This document shows, one piece after another, positions 56,732 through 64,000 of a DNA stretch of 64,000 nucleotides; positions within the stretch are counted from its first letter, which is position 1; every line of letters begins with the position of its first letter. Below the pieces are notes generated by a model. It was not told the DNA's origin, made no database searches, and saw only the letters and a list, made by a program, of their open reading frames with translations. Position numbers and translations under genes: made by a program. Origin of the DNA: Pseudonocardia sp. ICBG1293. GTDB taxonomy: Bacteria > Actinomycetota > Actinomycetes > Mycobacteriales > Pseudonocardiaceae. Location of the stretch: positions 868,001 to 932,000 of the forward strand of contig NZ_JAHLEL010000038.1 of NCBI RefSeq assembly GCF_020131355.1, written 5' to 3'.

Positions 56732-58210
56732 ATGAGTACTCCAGCCCAGGTCCGGGTGCGGTTCTCCCCGTCGCCCACCGGTACCCCGCACGTCGGCCTC
56801 ATCCGCACCGCCCTGTTCAACTGGGCCCACGCCCGCCACCACGGCGGGGCGCTGGTGTTCCGGATCGAGGACACCGACGCCTCCCGCGACTCCGACGAGT
56901 CCTACCGGTCCCTGCTCGACGCGCTGGAGTGGCTCGGCCTCGACTGGGACGAGGGCGTCGAGAAGGGCGGTCCGCACGGGCCGTACCGGCAGAGCGAGCG
57001 CGGCGAGGTCTACGCCGACGCCCTGCGCCGGCTGATCGACGGCGGCGAGGTCTACGAGTCCTTCTCCGGCGCCGAGGAGATCGAGGCCCGGCACCGCGCC
57101 GCCGGCCGCGACCCGAAGCTCGGTTACGACAACGCCGACCGCGACCTCACCGACGAGCAGCGCGCCGCGTTCCGCGCCGAGGGCCGGACACCGGTCTACC
57201 GGCTGCGGATGCCCGACCACGACATCACCTTCACCGACCTCGTCCGCGGGGAGATCACCTTCCGGGCGGGTCAGGTGCCCGACTTCGTGCTCGCCCGCGG
57301 CGACGGCACCCCGCTCTACCCGCTGACCAACCCGGTCGACGACGCGCTGATGGAGATCACGCACGTGCTGCGCGGGGAGGACCTGCTGGCCTCCACCCCG
57401 CGTCAGATCGCGCTGCTGGAGGCGCTGGCCCGGGTCGGCATCGGGAACGGCCCGTTCACCTACGCCCACCTCCCGCTGGTCACCGGTGAGGGCAACCGCA
57501 AGCTCTCGAAGCGCGACCCGCAGTCGAACCTGTTCCACTACCGCGACCGCGGCTTCGTCCCCGAGGGGCTGCTGAACTACCTCGCGCTGCTCGGCTGGTC
57601 GATCGCCGAGGACCGCGACGTGTTCTCCCTCGAGGAGATGGTCGCCGCCTTCGACGTGTCCCGGGTGTCGAGCAACGCCGCCCGGTTCGACCTGAAGAAG
57701 GCCGAGGCGATCAACGCCGCGCACCTGCGTCTGCTCGCCCCCGACGACTTCGCCGGGCGCGTGCTGCCGTACCTGGCGGCCGAGGGGATCGCCGATCCGG
57801 ACCGGACGGTGCTCGCCGCCGCCGCACCGCTGGTGCAGGAGCGCAGCCAGGTCCTGTCCGACGCGGCCCGGATGCTGGCCTTCCTGTTCCGCGACGAGGA
57901 GTCCTTCACCCCCGACGACGACGCGGCCGCGAAGAACCTGGGCGCCGACGCCGCTCCGGTGCTGGAGGCGGCCGTCGCCGGGCTGACGGACCTGCCGGAG
58001 TGGTCGGCCGCCGCCATCGAGGAGTCGCTCAGGACCTCGCTCGTGGACGGCCTGGAGCTCAAGCCGCGGAAGGCCTTCGCACCCGTCCGCGTCGCGATCA
58101 GCGGCCGGACCGTGTCCCCGCCGCTGTACGAGAGCATGGAGCTGCTCGGCCGTGAGCGGTCGCTCGCCCGCCTGGGGGCCGGTGTCCGACGCTCCCGGAG
58201 CATGGGTTAG
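56732..58210 (+). CDS. gltX: Glutamyl-tRNA synthetase
   Basis: A 492-residue class I aminoacyl-tRNA synthetase. The HIGH-type motif appears in [20 protein letters not shown] and the KMSKS-type motif as [10 protein letters not shown]. The helical anticodon-binding domain covers the last ~180 residues. Only one gltX is visible, and gatCAB is in the same window, so this GluRS is probably non-discriminating, charging both tRNA-Glu and tRNA-Gln. TAGGCT 9 nt before the ATG suggests a very short leader. tRNA-Gln and tRNA-Glu genes follow directly. Confidence 0.96.
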   Translation: MSTPAQVRVRFSPSPTGTPHVGLIRTALFNWAHARHHGGALVFRIEDTDASRDSDESYRSLLDALEWLGLDWDEGVEKGGPHGPYRQSERGEVYADALRRLIDGGEVYESFSGAEEIEARHRAAGRDPKLGYDNADRDLTDEQRAAFRAEGRTPVYRLRMPDHDITFTDLVRGEITFRAGQVPDFVLARGDGTPLYPLTNPVDDALMEITHVLRGEDLLASTPRQIALLEALARVGIGNGPFTYAHLPLVTGEGNRKLSKRDPQSNLFHYRDRGFVPEGLLNYLALLGWSIAEDRDVFSLEEMVAAFDVSRVSSNAARFDLKKAEAINAAHLRLLAPDDFAGRVLPYLAAEGIADPDRTVLAAAAPLVQERSQVLSDAARMLAFLFRDEESFTPDDDAAAKNLGADAAPVLEAAVAGLTDLPEWSAAAIEESLRTSLVDGLELKPRKAFAPVRVAISGRTVSPPLYESMELLGRERSLARLGAGVRRSRSMG

Positions 58211-58229
58211 AGTACCTACATCAACGGAG

Positions 58230-58262
58230 AGCGGGCCTCGCTCCGGAACGGGGCCCGCTTTT
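58230..58262 (+). terminator. gltX intrinsic terminator
   Basis: AGCGGGCC (58230-58237) pairs with GGCCCGCT (58252-58259), followed by TTT, immediately before the tRNA-Gln gene. Confidence 0.65.
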
Positions 58263-58265
58263 CGA

Positions 58266-58337
58266 TGGGGTATGGTGTAATTGGCAGCACGACTGATTCT
58301 GGTTCAGTTAGTCTAGGTTCGAGTCCTGGTACCCCAG
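58266..58337 (+). tRNA. tRNA-Gln (CTG)
   Basis: A 72-nt cloverleaf: the acceptor stem TGGGGTA pairs with TACCCCA before discriminator G. The D-loop is GTGTAATTGGCAGCAC, the anticodon stem-loop CTGA-TTCTGGT-TCAG has anticodon CTG, and the T-loop is GGTTCGAGTCC. CCA is not encoded. It reads the preferred Gln codon CAG. Confidence 0.93.
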
Positions 58338-58395
58338 CGGAAATCGCAAATTCCTCGGAATGGTCGGTTTCTGACAATCGGCACGGTCTGGTCCA

Positions 58396-58468
58396 GGTCC
58401 CGTCGTCTAGCGGCCTAGGACGCCGCCCTCTCAAGGCGGTAGCGCGGGTTCAAATCCCGTCGGGACTA
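58396..58468 (+). tRNA. tRNA-Glu (CTC)
   Basis: A 73-nt cloverleaf: GGTCCCG pairs with CGGGACT (closing G-T pair), the D-arm contains CTAGCGGCCTAGG, the anticodon arm CCGCC-CTCTCAA-GGCGG has anticodon CTC, and the T-arm is GCGGG-TTCAAAT-CCCGT. CCA is not encoded. It is the substrate of the adjacent gltX product. Confidence 0.92.
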
Positions 58469-58472
58469 CTCC

Positions 58473-58506
58473 ACGAAGGCCCCGCTCTCCGGAGCGGGGC
58501 CTTCGT
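58473..58506. terminator. Strong hairpin after tRNA-Glu
   Basis: A perfect 15-bp stem (58473-58487 with 58492-58506) with a TCCG tetraloop lies between the tRNA-Glu gene and the convergent isochorismatase-like gene. It likely terminates both. Confidence 0.7.
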
Positions 58507-58510
58507 CGTG

Positions 58511-59116
58511 TCAGCGGTGGGCCGCGCCGAGCAGCCCGGGGAGCCGGTCGGTCGTGGTGACCAGGGCCTGGGAGGGGAACACCGTGGACAGCAGGACGTC
58601 GTGCACGTCGGCCCGCGGGTCGGCGCAGGCGTCGCCGAAGACGACGACGCGGAAGTCCCGGTCCGCGGCCTCGCGCACCGTGGTGAGCACCACCCCGCTG
58701 GTCGACAGCCCGGCGAGCACCACGGTGGTGACACCTGCCGCACGCAGCCGCGCGTCGAGGTCGGTGGTGGAGAACGCCCCCACCCGCGACTTGCGGACCA
58801 CGACGTCCCCCGGCTCCGGGGCGACCCGCGGGTCGAAGGCGGCGCCCGGGTGGTCGGGGTGCATCGACCCGGCGGGTCGCGCGGCCACCGCCCGGCCGAA
58901 CACGCTGTGCGCCGGGGCCGCGGCCGCCTCGTCGTCGGTCAGGGCGACGCGCACGTGCCCCACCAGGGCGCCCGCGGCCCGGGCGGTGGCGACGGCGCGC
59001 GCGGCGGCGTCGACCGGTGCCGGGTGCCCGCTGCGCTCGGCCACCGCGTCGACGATCGAGCGCTGGTAGTCCATGACGAGCACCACGGTGCGGGTGGGAT
59101 CGAGCTGGTCGGTCAC
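58511..59116 (-). CDS. Isochorismatase-like hydrolase family protein
   Basis: A 201-residue isochorismatase-fold protein. The catalytic Asp is in VVLVMDYQRSIVD and the Lys in DVVVRKSRVGAFSTTDLD. At the third catalytic position, where cysteine hydrolases have Cys, the sequence is LAGLSTSGVVLTT, with no Cys. It therefore may be an isochorismatase-type enzyme or a non-hydrolytic relative rather than a nicotinamidase-like amidase. GTG 59116 overlaps the MFS stop. It is the last gene of the MarR - MFS - hydrolase operon. Confidence 0.83.
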   Translation of the reverse strand: MTDQLDPTRTVVLVMDYQRSIVDAVAERSGHPAPVDAAARAVATARAAGALVGHVRVALTDDEAAAAPAHSVFGRAVAARPAGSMHPDHPGAAFDPRVAPEPGDVVVRKSRVGAFSTTDLDARLRAAGVTTVVLAGLSTSGVVLTTVREAADRDFRVVVFGDACADPRADVHDVLLSTVFPSQALVTTTDRLPGLLGAAHR

Positions 59117-60511
59117 GACGGTGCTCCTTCCGGTCCGGCGAGCCGGGCCAGTGAACGGTCGGCGAGGGTGAGCAGGACGAACAGCGTCGAGGCGACGAGC
59201 ATCACCGTGGCGAGGACGGGCAGGCCGTCGCCCGCCGTGCCGCCGCCGAAGGCGATCCCGCCCGCGGCGGAGGCGGCGATGGCACCCAGGTAGAAGAAGG
59301 TGCGCATCAGCCCGGCCGAGGACGCGACCCGCTCCGGGTCGGCCTGCCGGTAGACCGCGTTCTGCACGGCGAGGTTGTTCAGGCCCTGCGGCAGCCCGGC
59401 GAGCAGCGCGACCACGACGATGACCCAGACCGGGCTGGCCGGCCCGAGGGCGAACAGCAGTGCGGCGAGCAGTACCTGGGCCGCCCCGCCGACGAGCAGC
59501 TTGCCCCGGATCGCGCGCCGCCTGCCGGTCAGCGCGGTCACCCCGATCCCGGTGACGAAGATCGGCAGCAGGACCAGCCCGGCCGTCGCCGGGCTCAGCC
59601 CGCGACCCTGCTCCAGCCACTGGGTGAAGCCGTACAGCACGCAGTAGGAGACGGTCGCGGTGAGCACCGCGCGGACGAAGGTCAGCAGCAGCGGCACGTT
59701 CCCGCCGAGCACCCGCAGGTCCAGGAACGGCTCGGGGGTCCGCAGCTCGCGTACCACCAGTCCCGTCCCGGCGGCCACGGCCACCAGCGCGGGGGCGACC
59801 GCGCCGGCGTCGGGGTGCAGCAGGGCGAGCAGCAGCGCGACGGCGGTGACCGCGAACAGCACGATCCCCGGCGGGTCGACCCGGCGCAGCGCAGCCCGCA
59901 CCCCCCCGGTGGGTGACCGGGGTACGGGGGAGTCGCAGCGCGCCGAGCGCCAGGCACAGCAGGGCCAGCGGGATGTTCACCACGAACACCGCCCGCCAGC
60001 CCGCGACCCCGAGGAGCAGCCCGCCCAGGCTCGGCCCGACGACGGCGATCGTCGACGTCGCGATCGACAGCACCGTCAGCACGCCCTCCGGGCTGTCGGT
60101 GCCGGTGCGGTCGGCCTCGCCGCGGATCAGCGCCATCGCCGCCGGATAGCCCGCGCACGTCCCGAGCCCGATGACGACCCGCGCCGCGACCAGCCACCAG
60201 ACGTCCGGGGCGAGCGCACCCAGGACCCCGCCGACGCCGACCAGCACGGCACCGACCAGGTAGAGCGGGCGCGGCCCGTAGAGGTCGACCAGTCGCCCGG
60301 TGACGGGCTGGCCGACCGCGGTCGCGAGGTAGAGGCCGGACACCAGCCAGGCCGTCTCGGTCGCGGGGGCGCCGAGGGCGAGCCCGATCGGCACCAGCGC
60401 GACCGCGATCAGCGAGGAGTTCACCGGGTTCAGCACGGCCCCGCCGATCATGGGGAGGAGCAGCCGGCGGTCGAAGGTGGACGGGCCGGTGCGGTGGCCC
60501 CGGTGCAGCAT
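59113..60511 (-). pseudogene. MFS drug-efflux-type transporter, frameshifted
   Basis: The two halves of one MFS gene lie in different frames. The N-terminal half (LLLPMIGGAVLNPVNSSLIAVALVPIG...GRLVDLYGPRPLYLVGA) runs from ATG 60511 to about 59905. The C-terminal half (RRVDPPGIVLFAVTAVALLL to LARLAGPEG) continues in another frame from about 59901 to 59113. The shift is at a run of seven G on the coding strand (59901-59907); six G would restore one continuous protein of about 465 residues with 12-14 helices of the EmrB/QacA type. It is either a real inactivation, a phase-variable tract or a base-calling error. It is coupled to marR upstream (TGATG). Confidence 0.8.
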
Positions 60512-60954
60512 CACCGCTCGGTCACCCGCTCCAGCAGCCGCATGGCCTCGTCGACGGTGCGCAGCTCGTCGTCGCGGAGCCGGTCGGCGAGCACGCCCGC
60601 GAGCCAGTCCTCGCCGGCGGACCGGGCGTCGGCGGTGAACCGGCGACCGAGTTCGGTGGCCGAGACGATCTGCCGGCGTCCGTCGGACGGGTCCGGGCGG
60701 CGCTCGACCAGGCCCCGCTCCTCCAGCGCGGCGATCGACATCGCGACCGACTGCGGGCGGACGCCCTCGGCGGCCGCGAGCGCGGCCGCGGTGCTGGGGC
60801 CACCGCGGTCGAGACGGCCGAGCAGTGCGGTCTGCGACGCCGTCAGCTGGTCGCGGTCGTAGTGCTCGCGCATCCGGCGGCGCAGCCGGCCGACGCCGAT
60901 CCGGACCGCGCGGGCGGTGGCCGCGGCGGTGGCCCCGGTCGTTGGTTGCGTCAT
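60511..60954 (-). CDS. MarR family transcriptional regulator
   Basis: A 147-residue MarR regulator with a winged helix: LTASQTALLGRLDRGGPSTAAALAAAEGVRPQSVAMSIAALEERGLVERRPDPSDGRRQ, including the D-x-R wing (DPSDGRR). ATG 60954 is preferred; a TTG at 60990 is in frame but lies inside a large palindrome. It heads the operon with the MFS pump and the isochorismatase-like gene, the usual autoregulated MarR-pump arrangement. The 15-bp palindrome just upstream is a candidate operator. Confidence 0.88.
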   Translation of the reverse strand: MTQPTTGATAAATARAVRIGVGRLRRRMREHYDRDQLTASQTALLGRLDRGGPSTAAALAAAEGVRPQSVAMSIAALEERGLVERRPDPSDGRRQIVSATELGRRFTADARSAGEDWLAGVLADRLRDDELRTVDEAMRLLERVTER

Positions 60955-60966
60955 GCAACCCACGAT

Positions 60967-61006
60967 AGGTCGACAGTCCGGATTCATCAACCCGGACTGT
61001 CGACCT
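60967..61006. promoter_or_regulatory. 15-bp perfect inverted repeat upstream of marR
   Basis: AGGTCGACAGTCCGG (60967-60981) and its exact complement CCGGACTGTCGACCT (60992-61006) flank a 10-nt loop, 12 bp before the MarR ATG and 10 bp after the Hsp70-like stop. It could be the MarR operator, a terminator for the Hsp70-like gene, or both. Confidence 0.5.
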
Positions 61007-61016
61007 GTCGGTCGTC

Positions 61017-62780
61017 TCAGGTGCCGGGCGGGACCGGGTTCCCCTCCGGCGGGTTGGGCGTCGAGCTGTCCGGCGGAGGCGGCGTCGAGGACGACGAGGA
61101 CGTCGAGCTCGGGGGCGGCGGAGCGGAGGTCGTCGTGGTCACGACCGGTGGCGGCGCGGGGGCGGGGGCGTCGGTCGTCGTCGGGACGACCTCGGTCGGC
61201 CGGTCCCGGGTCCGTTCCGGCTCACGCACCGGCTCCTGGTCGACGGTCGTCGGGGGCGGGGCCTGGGTCGTCGTCGGGATCGCCGGCAGCTCGGGGGTCG
61301 CATTGCTGATCGTGCGGTCCTGTGGCCAGAAGAACACCGTGCCCAGCACGGCCAGTGCCGCGACGACCCCACCCGCGCCGATCAGCACGGCGGGGGAGCG
61401 GCGGGCGGTCGTCGGCTCGGGGGCGACGGTGGTCTCGCCGTCGTCGTAGCCCCCGTACCCGCCGTAGCCGTGCACGGCGGTCTGGTCGTAGCCGATCGGT
61501 GGCACGGCGGGGAACCGGTCGGTGGGCGGGTCCGCGCGGGCACCCTCGAGGTAGGCGGTGCGGTCCCCGTCGAGCCGGGTCGTGCCGCCGGTCGGCATCC
61601 GGTCGGTGACCGGGTCGGGGTTCTCCCACGGCAGCGGGCCGGGGTCGGGGGCCAGCGCGGGGCCGCTGCTCGCGGACACGGCGCCGAACCCGCCCGAGCC
61701 GGTGCCGGGCACCGGGTCGGCCGGGCCGAGCGCGACGACGGCGCCCTTCGCGATGGTGTTCTTCGGGTCCGCGTCGACCTGCACGGGACGCCCGAGCCCG
61801 GAGGAGACCAGCTCGGCCACCAGCGGGACCCGCGAGGAGCCGCCGACGAGCAGCACCACCGACGGCCCGGAGGCGGCCAGGCCGGCCGAGGCGATCGCAC
61901 GCTGCAGCGCCTCGACCGACTCCTCCAGCCGCGGCCGGATGCGCTCCTCGAAGTCGCTGCGGTGCAGTCGCACCGTCGTGCGGACCTCGCCGAGCCACAC
62001 CGGGATCGAGACCTCGGTGTCCGACGACAGGCTCTCCTTGGCCTCGCGGCAGTCGCGGCGCAGCCGTGCCATCGCGGATAGGACGTTCGGGTCGGTCTCG
62101 TCGAGCCCCTCGAACGCGGCGGGCACGGCGTCGCGCACGTGGTCGACGACGGCCTGGTCGAAGTCCGCCCCGCCCAGCTGCTCCACGCCCTCGGGCCGCC
62201 CGAGCAGCGTGAAGCCGCCGCCCGCGGCCTCCTTGCGGACGACGGCGGCGTCGAACGTCCCGCCGCCCAGGTCGTAGACGGCGACGGTCGCGCCCGGCTC
62301 GACCCGCTCGTTCGTCGCGTAGTGCAGCGCAGCGGCCTGCGGCTCGGTGAGGAAGGTGACGGTCAGCCCGCGCTCGGCCAGTGCCGCGGCGAACAGGTCG
62401 CACTTGTGGCTGCCCCAGGACGCCGGGTGGGTCACCGCGATGCGGTCGGGGACGCCGCCCTCGGTGCGGGCGACGACGTCGACGACGTGCTCGGCCAGCA
62501 GCGCGGACAGCTGCTCGGGGGCGAAGGACCGCTCGCCCAGCGGGATGGGCGTCGGGTCGCCGATGCGCCGCTTGAACTCGCGCGCGACGCGGTCCGGCTC
62601 GGTCAGCGCACGGCGCTCGGCGGCGTCGCCGAAGAGCAGGCTCCCGTCCGGCGCCACGTACACCACGGACGGAATGTCGACCGAGTGGTCACCCAGCGTG
62701 ACCATCTCGACGGTGCCGGAGCCGATGACCGCGGCCGCCGTGCGCGTGGTGCCGACGTCGATGCCCAGCAGATAACCCAT
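61017..62780 (-). CDS. Hsp70/DnaK-like protein with C-terminal membrane anchor and Pro/Thr-rich tail
   Basis: A 587-residue protein. Residues ~1-350 form an Hsp70-type actin-fold ATPase: phosphate-1 motif GIDVGTTRTAAAV, phosphate-2 motif VAVYDLGGGTFDAAVV, and the adenosine motif VLLVGGSSRVPLV. Instead of the peptide-binding domain there is a ~100-residue disordered linker with GYGGYGGYDD, one transmembrane helix (SPAVLIGAGGVVAALAVLGT, about residue 455), and a Pro/Thr/Ser-rich tail predicted to lie outside. ATG 62780 has GGGGAG upstream; an upstream in-frame start is less likely. Function is unknown; this is not the housekeeping DnaK. Confidence 0.85.
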   Translation of the reverse strand: MGYLLGIDVGTTRTAAAVIGSGTVEMVTLGDHSVDIPSVVYVAPDGSLLFGDAAERRALTEPDRVAREFKRRIGDPTPIPLGERSFAPEQLSALLAEHVVDVVARTEGGVPDRIAVTHPASWGSHKCDLFAAALAERGLTVTFLTEPQAAALHYATNERVEPGATVAVYDLGGGTFDAAVVRKEAAGGGFTLLGRPEGVEQLGGADFDQAVVDHVRDAVPAAFEGLDETDPNVLSAMARLRRDCREAKESLSSDTEVSIPVWLGEVRTTVRLHRSDFEERIRPRLEESVEALQRAIASAGLAASGPSVVLLVGGSSRVPLVAELVSSGLGRPVQVDADPKNTIAKGAVVALGPADPVPGTGSGGFGAVSASSGPALAPDPGPLPWENPDPVTDRMPTGGTTRLDGDRTAYLEGARADPPTDRFPAVPPIGYDQTAVHGYGGYGGYDDGETTVAPEPTTARRSPAVLIGAGGVVAALAVLGTVFFWPQDRTISNATPELPAIPTTTQAPPPTTVDQEPVREPERTRDRPTEVVPTTTDAPAPAPPPVVTTTTSAPPPPSSTSSSSSTPPPPDSSTPNPPEGNPVPPGT

Positions 62781-62969
62781 CGTCTCCCCGGTGTGCCGAC
62801 CATGTCCGAAGGGCCCGGCCCGGTGCCGGACCACCACACGGTAGTGGAGCCGGTCGTCGCGACCTCGACCGACTGGGTCCCACCGGAGCGGCCGGGCCCG
62901 GCCCCGGCCGCGGGACGAGCGGGGCGCACGGCACGCGGGGCCGGATCCCGAGCGGGGCCGCCGGCGGCC

Positions 62970-63650
62970 CTACGCGAGACGGTGCTGCAGGGCGTCCGCG
63001 GCGGCGAGCAGGTCGGCGGCCCAGCGGACCCCCGGCCGGCGGCCGATGCGGTCCACCGGCCCGGACACCGAGACCGCGGCGACGACCTGGCCCGCCGCGT
63101 CGCGCACCGGGGCGGACACCGATGCCACGCCGGCCTCGCGTTCGGCCACGCTCTGTGCCCAGCCGCGACGGCGGACGTCGACGAGCACCCGCTCGGAGAA
63201 GCTCGCGTCGGCGAGGATCAGGCGCTGGGTGGCCGGGTCGCACCACGCGGCGAGCACCTTCGCCCCGGATCCCGCGGTCATCGGCAACCGGGAGCCGACG
63301 GGCACGGTGTCGCGCAGGCCGGACGGCGGCTCGGCGTGCGCGATGCAGATGCGGTGGATCCCGTCGCGCCGGTAGAGCTGCACGCTCTCGCCGGTGATGT
63401 CGCGCAGGCGCGGCAGGACCGCGGCCGCGGCGTCCAGCAGCGGGTCCGGCCGCCCGCCCGCGAGCTGACCGAGGGTGGGGCCGGGGTGCCAGCGCCCGTC
63501 CGGGGTGCGCAGCAGCATCCCGTGCGCCTCGAGCCCGACGGCGAGCCGGTGCGCCGTGGCCCGGGGCAGGCCCGTGCGCTCACAGAGCTCCGCCAGGCCA
63601 CACGGTCCCTCCGCCGTCGCCCGGAGAACCCCCACGGCCTTGTCGAGCAC
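62970..63650 (-). CDS. IclR family regulator (NdgR/LeuR-like), 5' end apparently disrupted
   Basis: A 226-residue IclR regulator with an N-terminal winged HTH (CGLAELCERTGLPRATAHRLAVGLEAHGM) and a C-terminal ligand domain (VQLYRRDGIHRICIAHAEPP...GSGAKVLAAW). Its location beyond gltX matches Rv2989 and the Streptomyces NdgR group, which control leucine and other amino acid genes. NdgR-type proteins begin with a few residues and then SSGVGVLDKA; here S-G-I-G is in frame before GTG 63650, but no start codon precedes it, because an IS630-like element begins within a few bases. The gene now has to start at GTG 63650 or is inactive. Confidence 0.85.
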   Translation of the reverse strand: MLDKAVGVLRATAEGPCGLAELCERTGLPRATAHRLAVGLEAHGMLLRTPDGRWHPGPTLGQLAGGRPDPLLDAAAAVLPRLRDITGESVQLYRRDGIHRICIAHAEPPSGLRDTVPVGSRLPMTAGSGAKVLAAWCDPATQRLILADASFSERVLVDVRRRGWAQSVAEREAGVASVSAPVRDAAGQVVAAVSVSGPVDRIGRRPGVRWAADLLAAADALQHRLA

Positions 63651-63663
63651 GCCGATCCCGCTA

Positions 63664-64000
63664 GTGTTGCGGTAACTAGGTTACTTTACTCACGGGCTGG
63701 TTTACGGGATCATGAGCTGTGCCGTTGACTGTGACCGTGGACGTTCCGGCCGCCGACCGCGAGGTGTTGGAGTCCTGGCTGCGTTCCTCGTCGGTTTCGG
63801 CGGGACTGGCCCGACGGGGCAGGATCGTGTTGCTGGCCGCGGACGGGGTGGCGGTCAAGGACATCGTCACACTGGTCGGGGCGTCGAAGGCGACGGTGAT
63901 CGGGTGGAAGAAGCGTTACGCCGCTGAGGGGATCGCCGGGCTGGCCGACCGGCCCAAGGCGGGCCGGCCGCCGGTGATCGACGAGGTCGCGGTCGTGCTC
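63664..64000 (+). mobile_element. IS630-family element, left part (continues past window)
   Basis: The IS630-like transposase frame starting at 63719 runs off the window. The left boundary is placed after the TA at 63662-63663 because IS630/Tc1-type elements insert at TA, and the IclR-like coding frame is interrupted at that point. The right end lies outside, so the terminal repeats cannot be compared. Confidence 0.55.
63719..64000 (+). CDS. IS630-family transposase, N-terminal part
   Basis: 94 codons are open from GTG 63719 to the last base. The translation VPLTVTVDVPAADREVLESW, then LARRGRIVLLAADGVAVKDI, VGASKATVIGWKKRYAAEGI and GLADRPKAGRPPVID, is the helix-turn-helix DNA-binding half of IS630-type (DDE, Tc1/mariner-like) transposases. 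The catalytic part lies beyond the window. The gene diverges from the IclR-like gene. Confidence 0.85.
   Translation, partial: MPLTVTVDVPAADREVLESWLRSSSVSAGLARRGRIVLLAADGVAVKDIVTLVGASKATVIGWKKRYAAEGIAGLADRPKAGRPPVIDEVAVVL

Noticed and set aside
61017-62780. Housekeeping dnaK
   Set aside because: It lacks the substrate-binding domain, has a membrane helix and a Pro/Thr tail, and there is no grpE or dnaJ beside it.

Overview
The window is chromosomal DNA from a high-GC actinobacterium, most likely a member of the Pseudonocardiaceae. The reasons are the very high GC content, frequent GTG starts, 1-4 bp ATGA/GTGA gene overlaps, TAnnnT -10 boxes placed 6-8 nt before start codons (leaderless mRNAs), and gene order. 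The backbone ligA - ACT-domain gene - gatC-gatA-gatB - lipoprotein (LppZ-like) - PH-domain protein (CFP6-like) - ilvB-ilvN-ilvC - serA - leuB - gltX - IclR regulator follows, in order, the Rv3014c-to-Rv2989 region of Mycobacterium tuberculosis as I remember it. Lineage-specific blocks are inserted between these housekeeping genes.

Layout. 1-2.6 kb: end of an aldehyde dehydrogenase gene, a gluconate-2-dehydrogenase-subunit-3-like protein and a GMC oxidoreductase. 2.7-10.5 kb: accessory metabolism, including a PEP-mutase/isocitrate-lyase-like enzyme, an SDR-fold protein carrying the halohydrin dehalogenase signature, a heme catalase-like protein, a degenerate SDR, two VOC proteins, a DMT transporter, prfC and an ankyrin protein. 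10.6-18.6 kb: ligA (with a large low-complexity insertion), a BKACE-family enzyme, the ACT protein and gatCAB. 18.6-26.1 kb: an apparent mannoside-utilisation locus with a ROK regulator, two sugar permeases, a Tat-exported lipoprotein binding protein and a GH38 alpha-mannosidase. 26.1-28.1 kb: two different complete IS5-family elements inserted side by side, sharing a TTA target duplication. 28.2-30.2 kb: LppZ-like lipoprotein and a D-2-hydroxyacid dehydrogenase.

30.4-41.1 kb is a candidate biosynthetic gene cluster: isoprenyl diphosphate synthase, UbiA prenyltransferase, a protein of the squalene/oxidosqualene cyclase fold, a squalene-epoxidase-like flavoprotein, O-methyltransferase, 2-oxoglutarate dioxygenase, cytochrome P450, HisC-like aminotransferase and MFS exporter. 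Most genes overlap by 1-11 bp. The combination suggests a prenylated, epoxidised, cyclised and then oxidised and aminated product (meroterpenoid or terpenoid alkaloid). The cyclase-like protein lacks the expected catalytic aspartate.

41.2-47.9 kb: DoxX protein, phosphotransferase, an SSADH-type dehydrogenase, aldo/keto reductase, ilvD and the PH-domain protein. 48.0-58.5 kb: branched-chain amino acid and serine genes, led by an attenuator with a 15-residue Val/Leu/Ile-rich leader peptide, then gltX, tRNA-Gln(CTG) and tRNA-Glu(CTC). 58.5-64 kb: a MarR - MFS - isochorismatase-like operon whose MFS gene is frameshifted in a 7-base G tract, an Hsp70-like membrane protein, and an IclR (NdgR-like) regulator whose 5' end appears cut by an IS630-type element running off the window.
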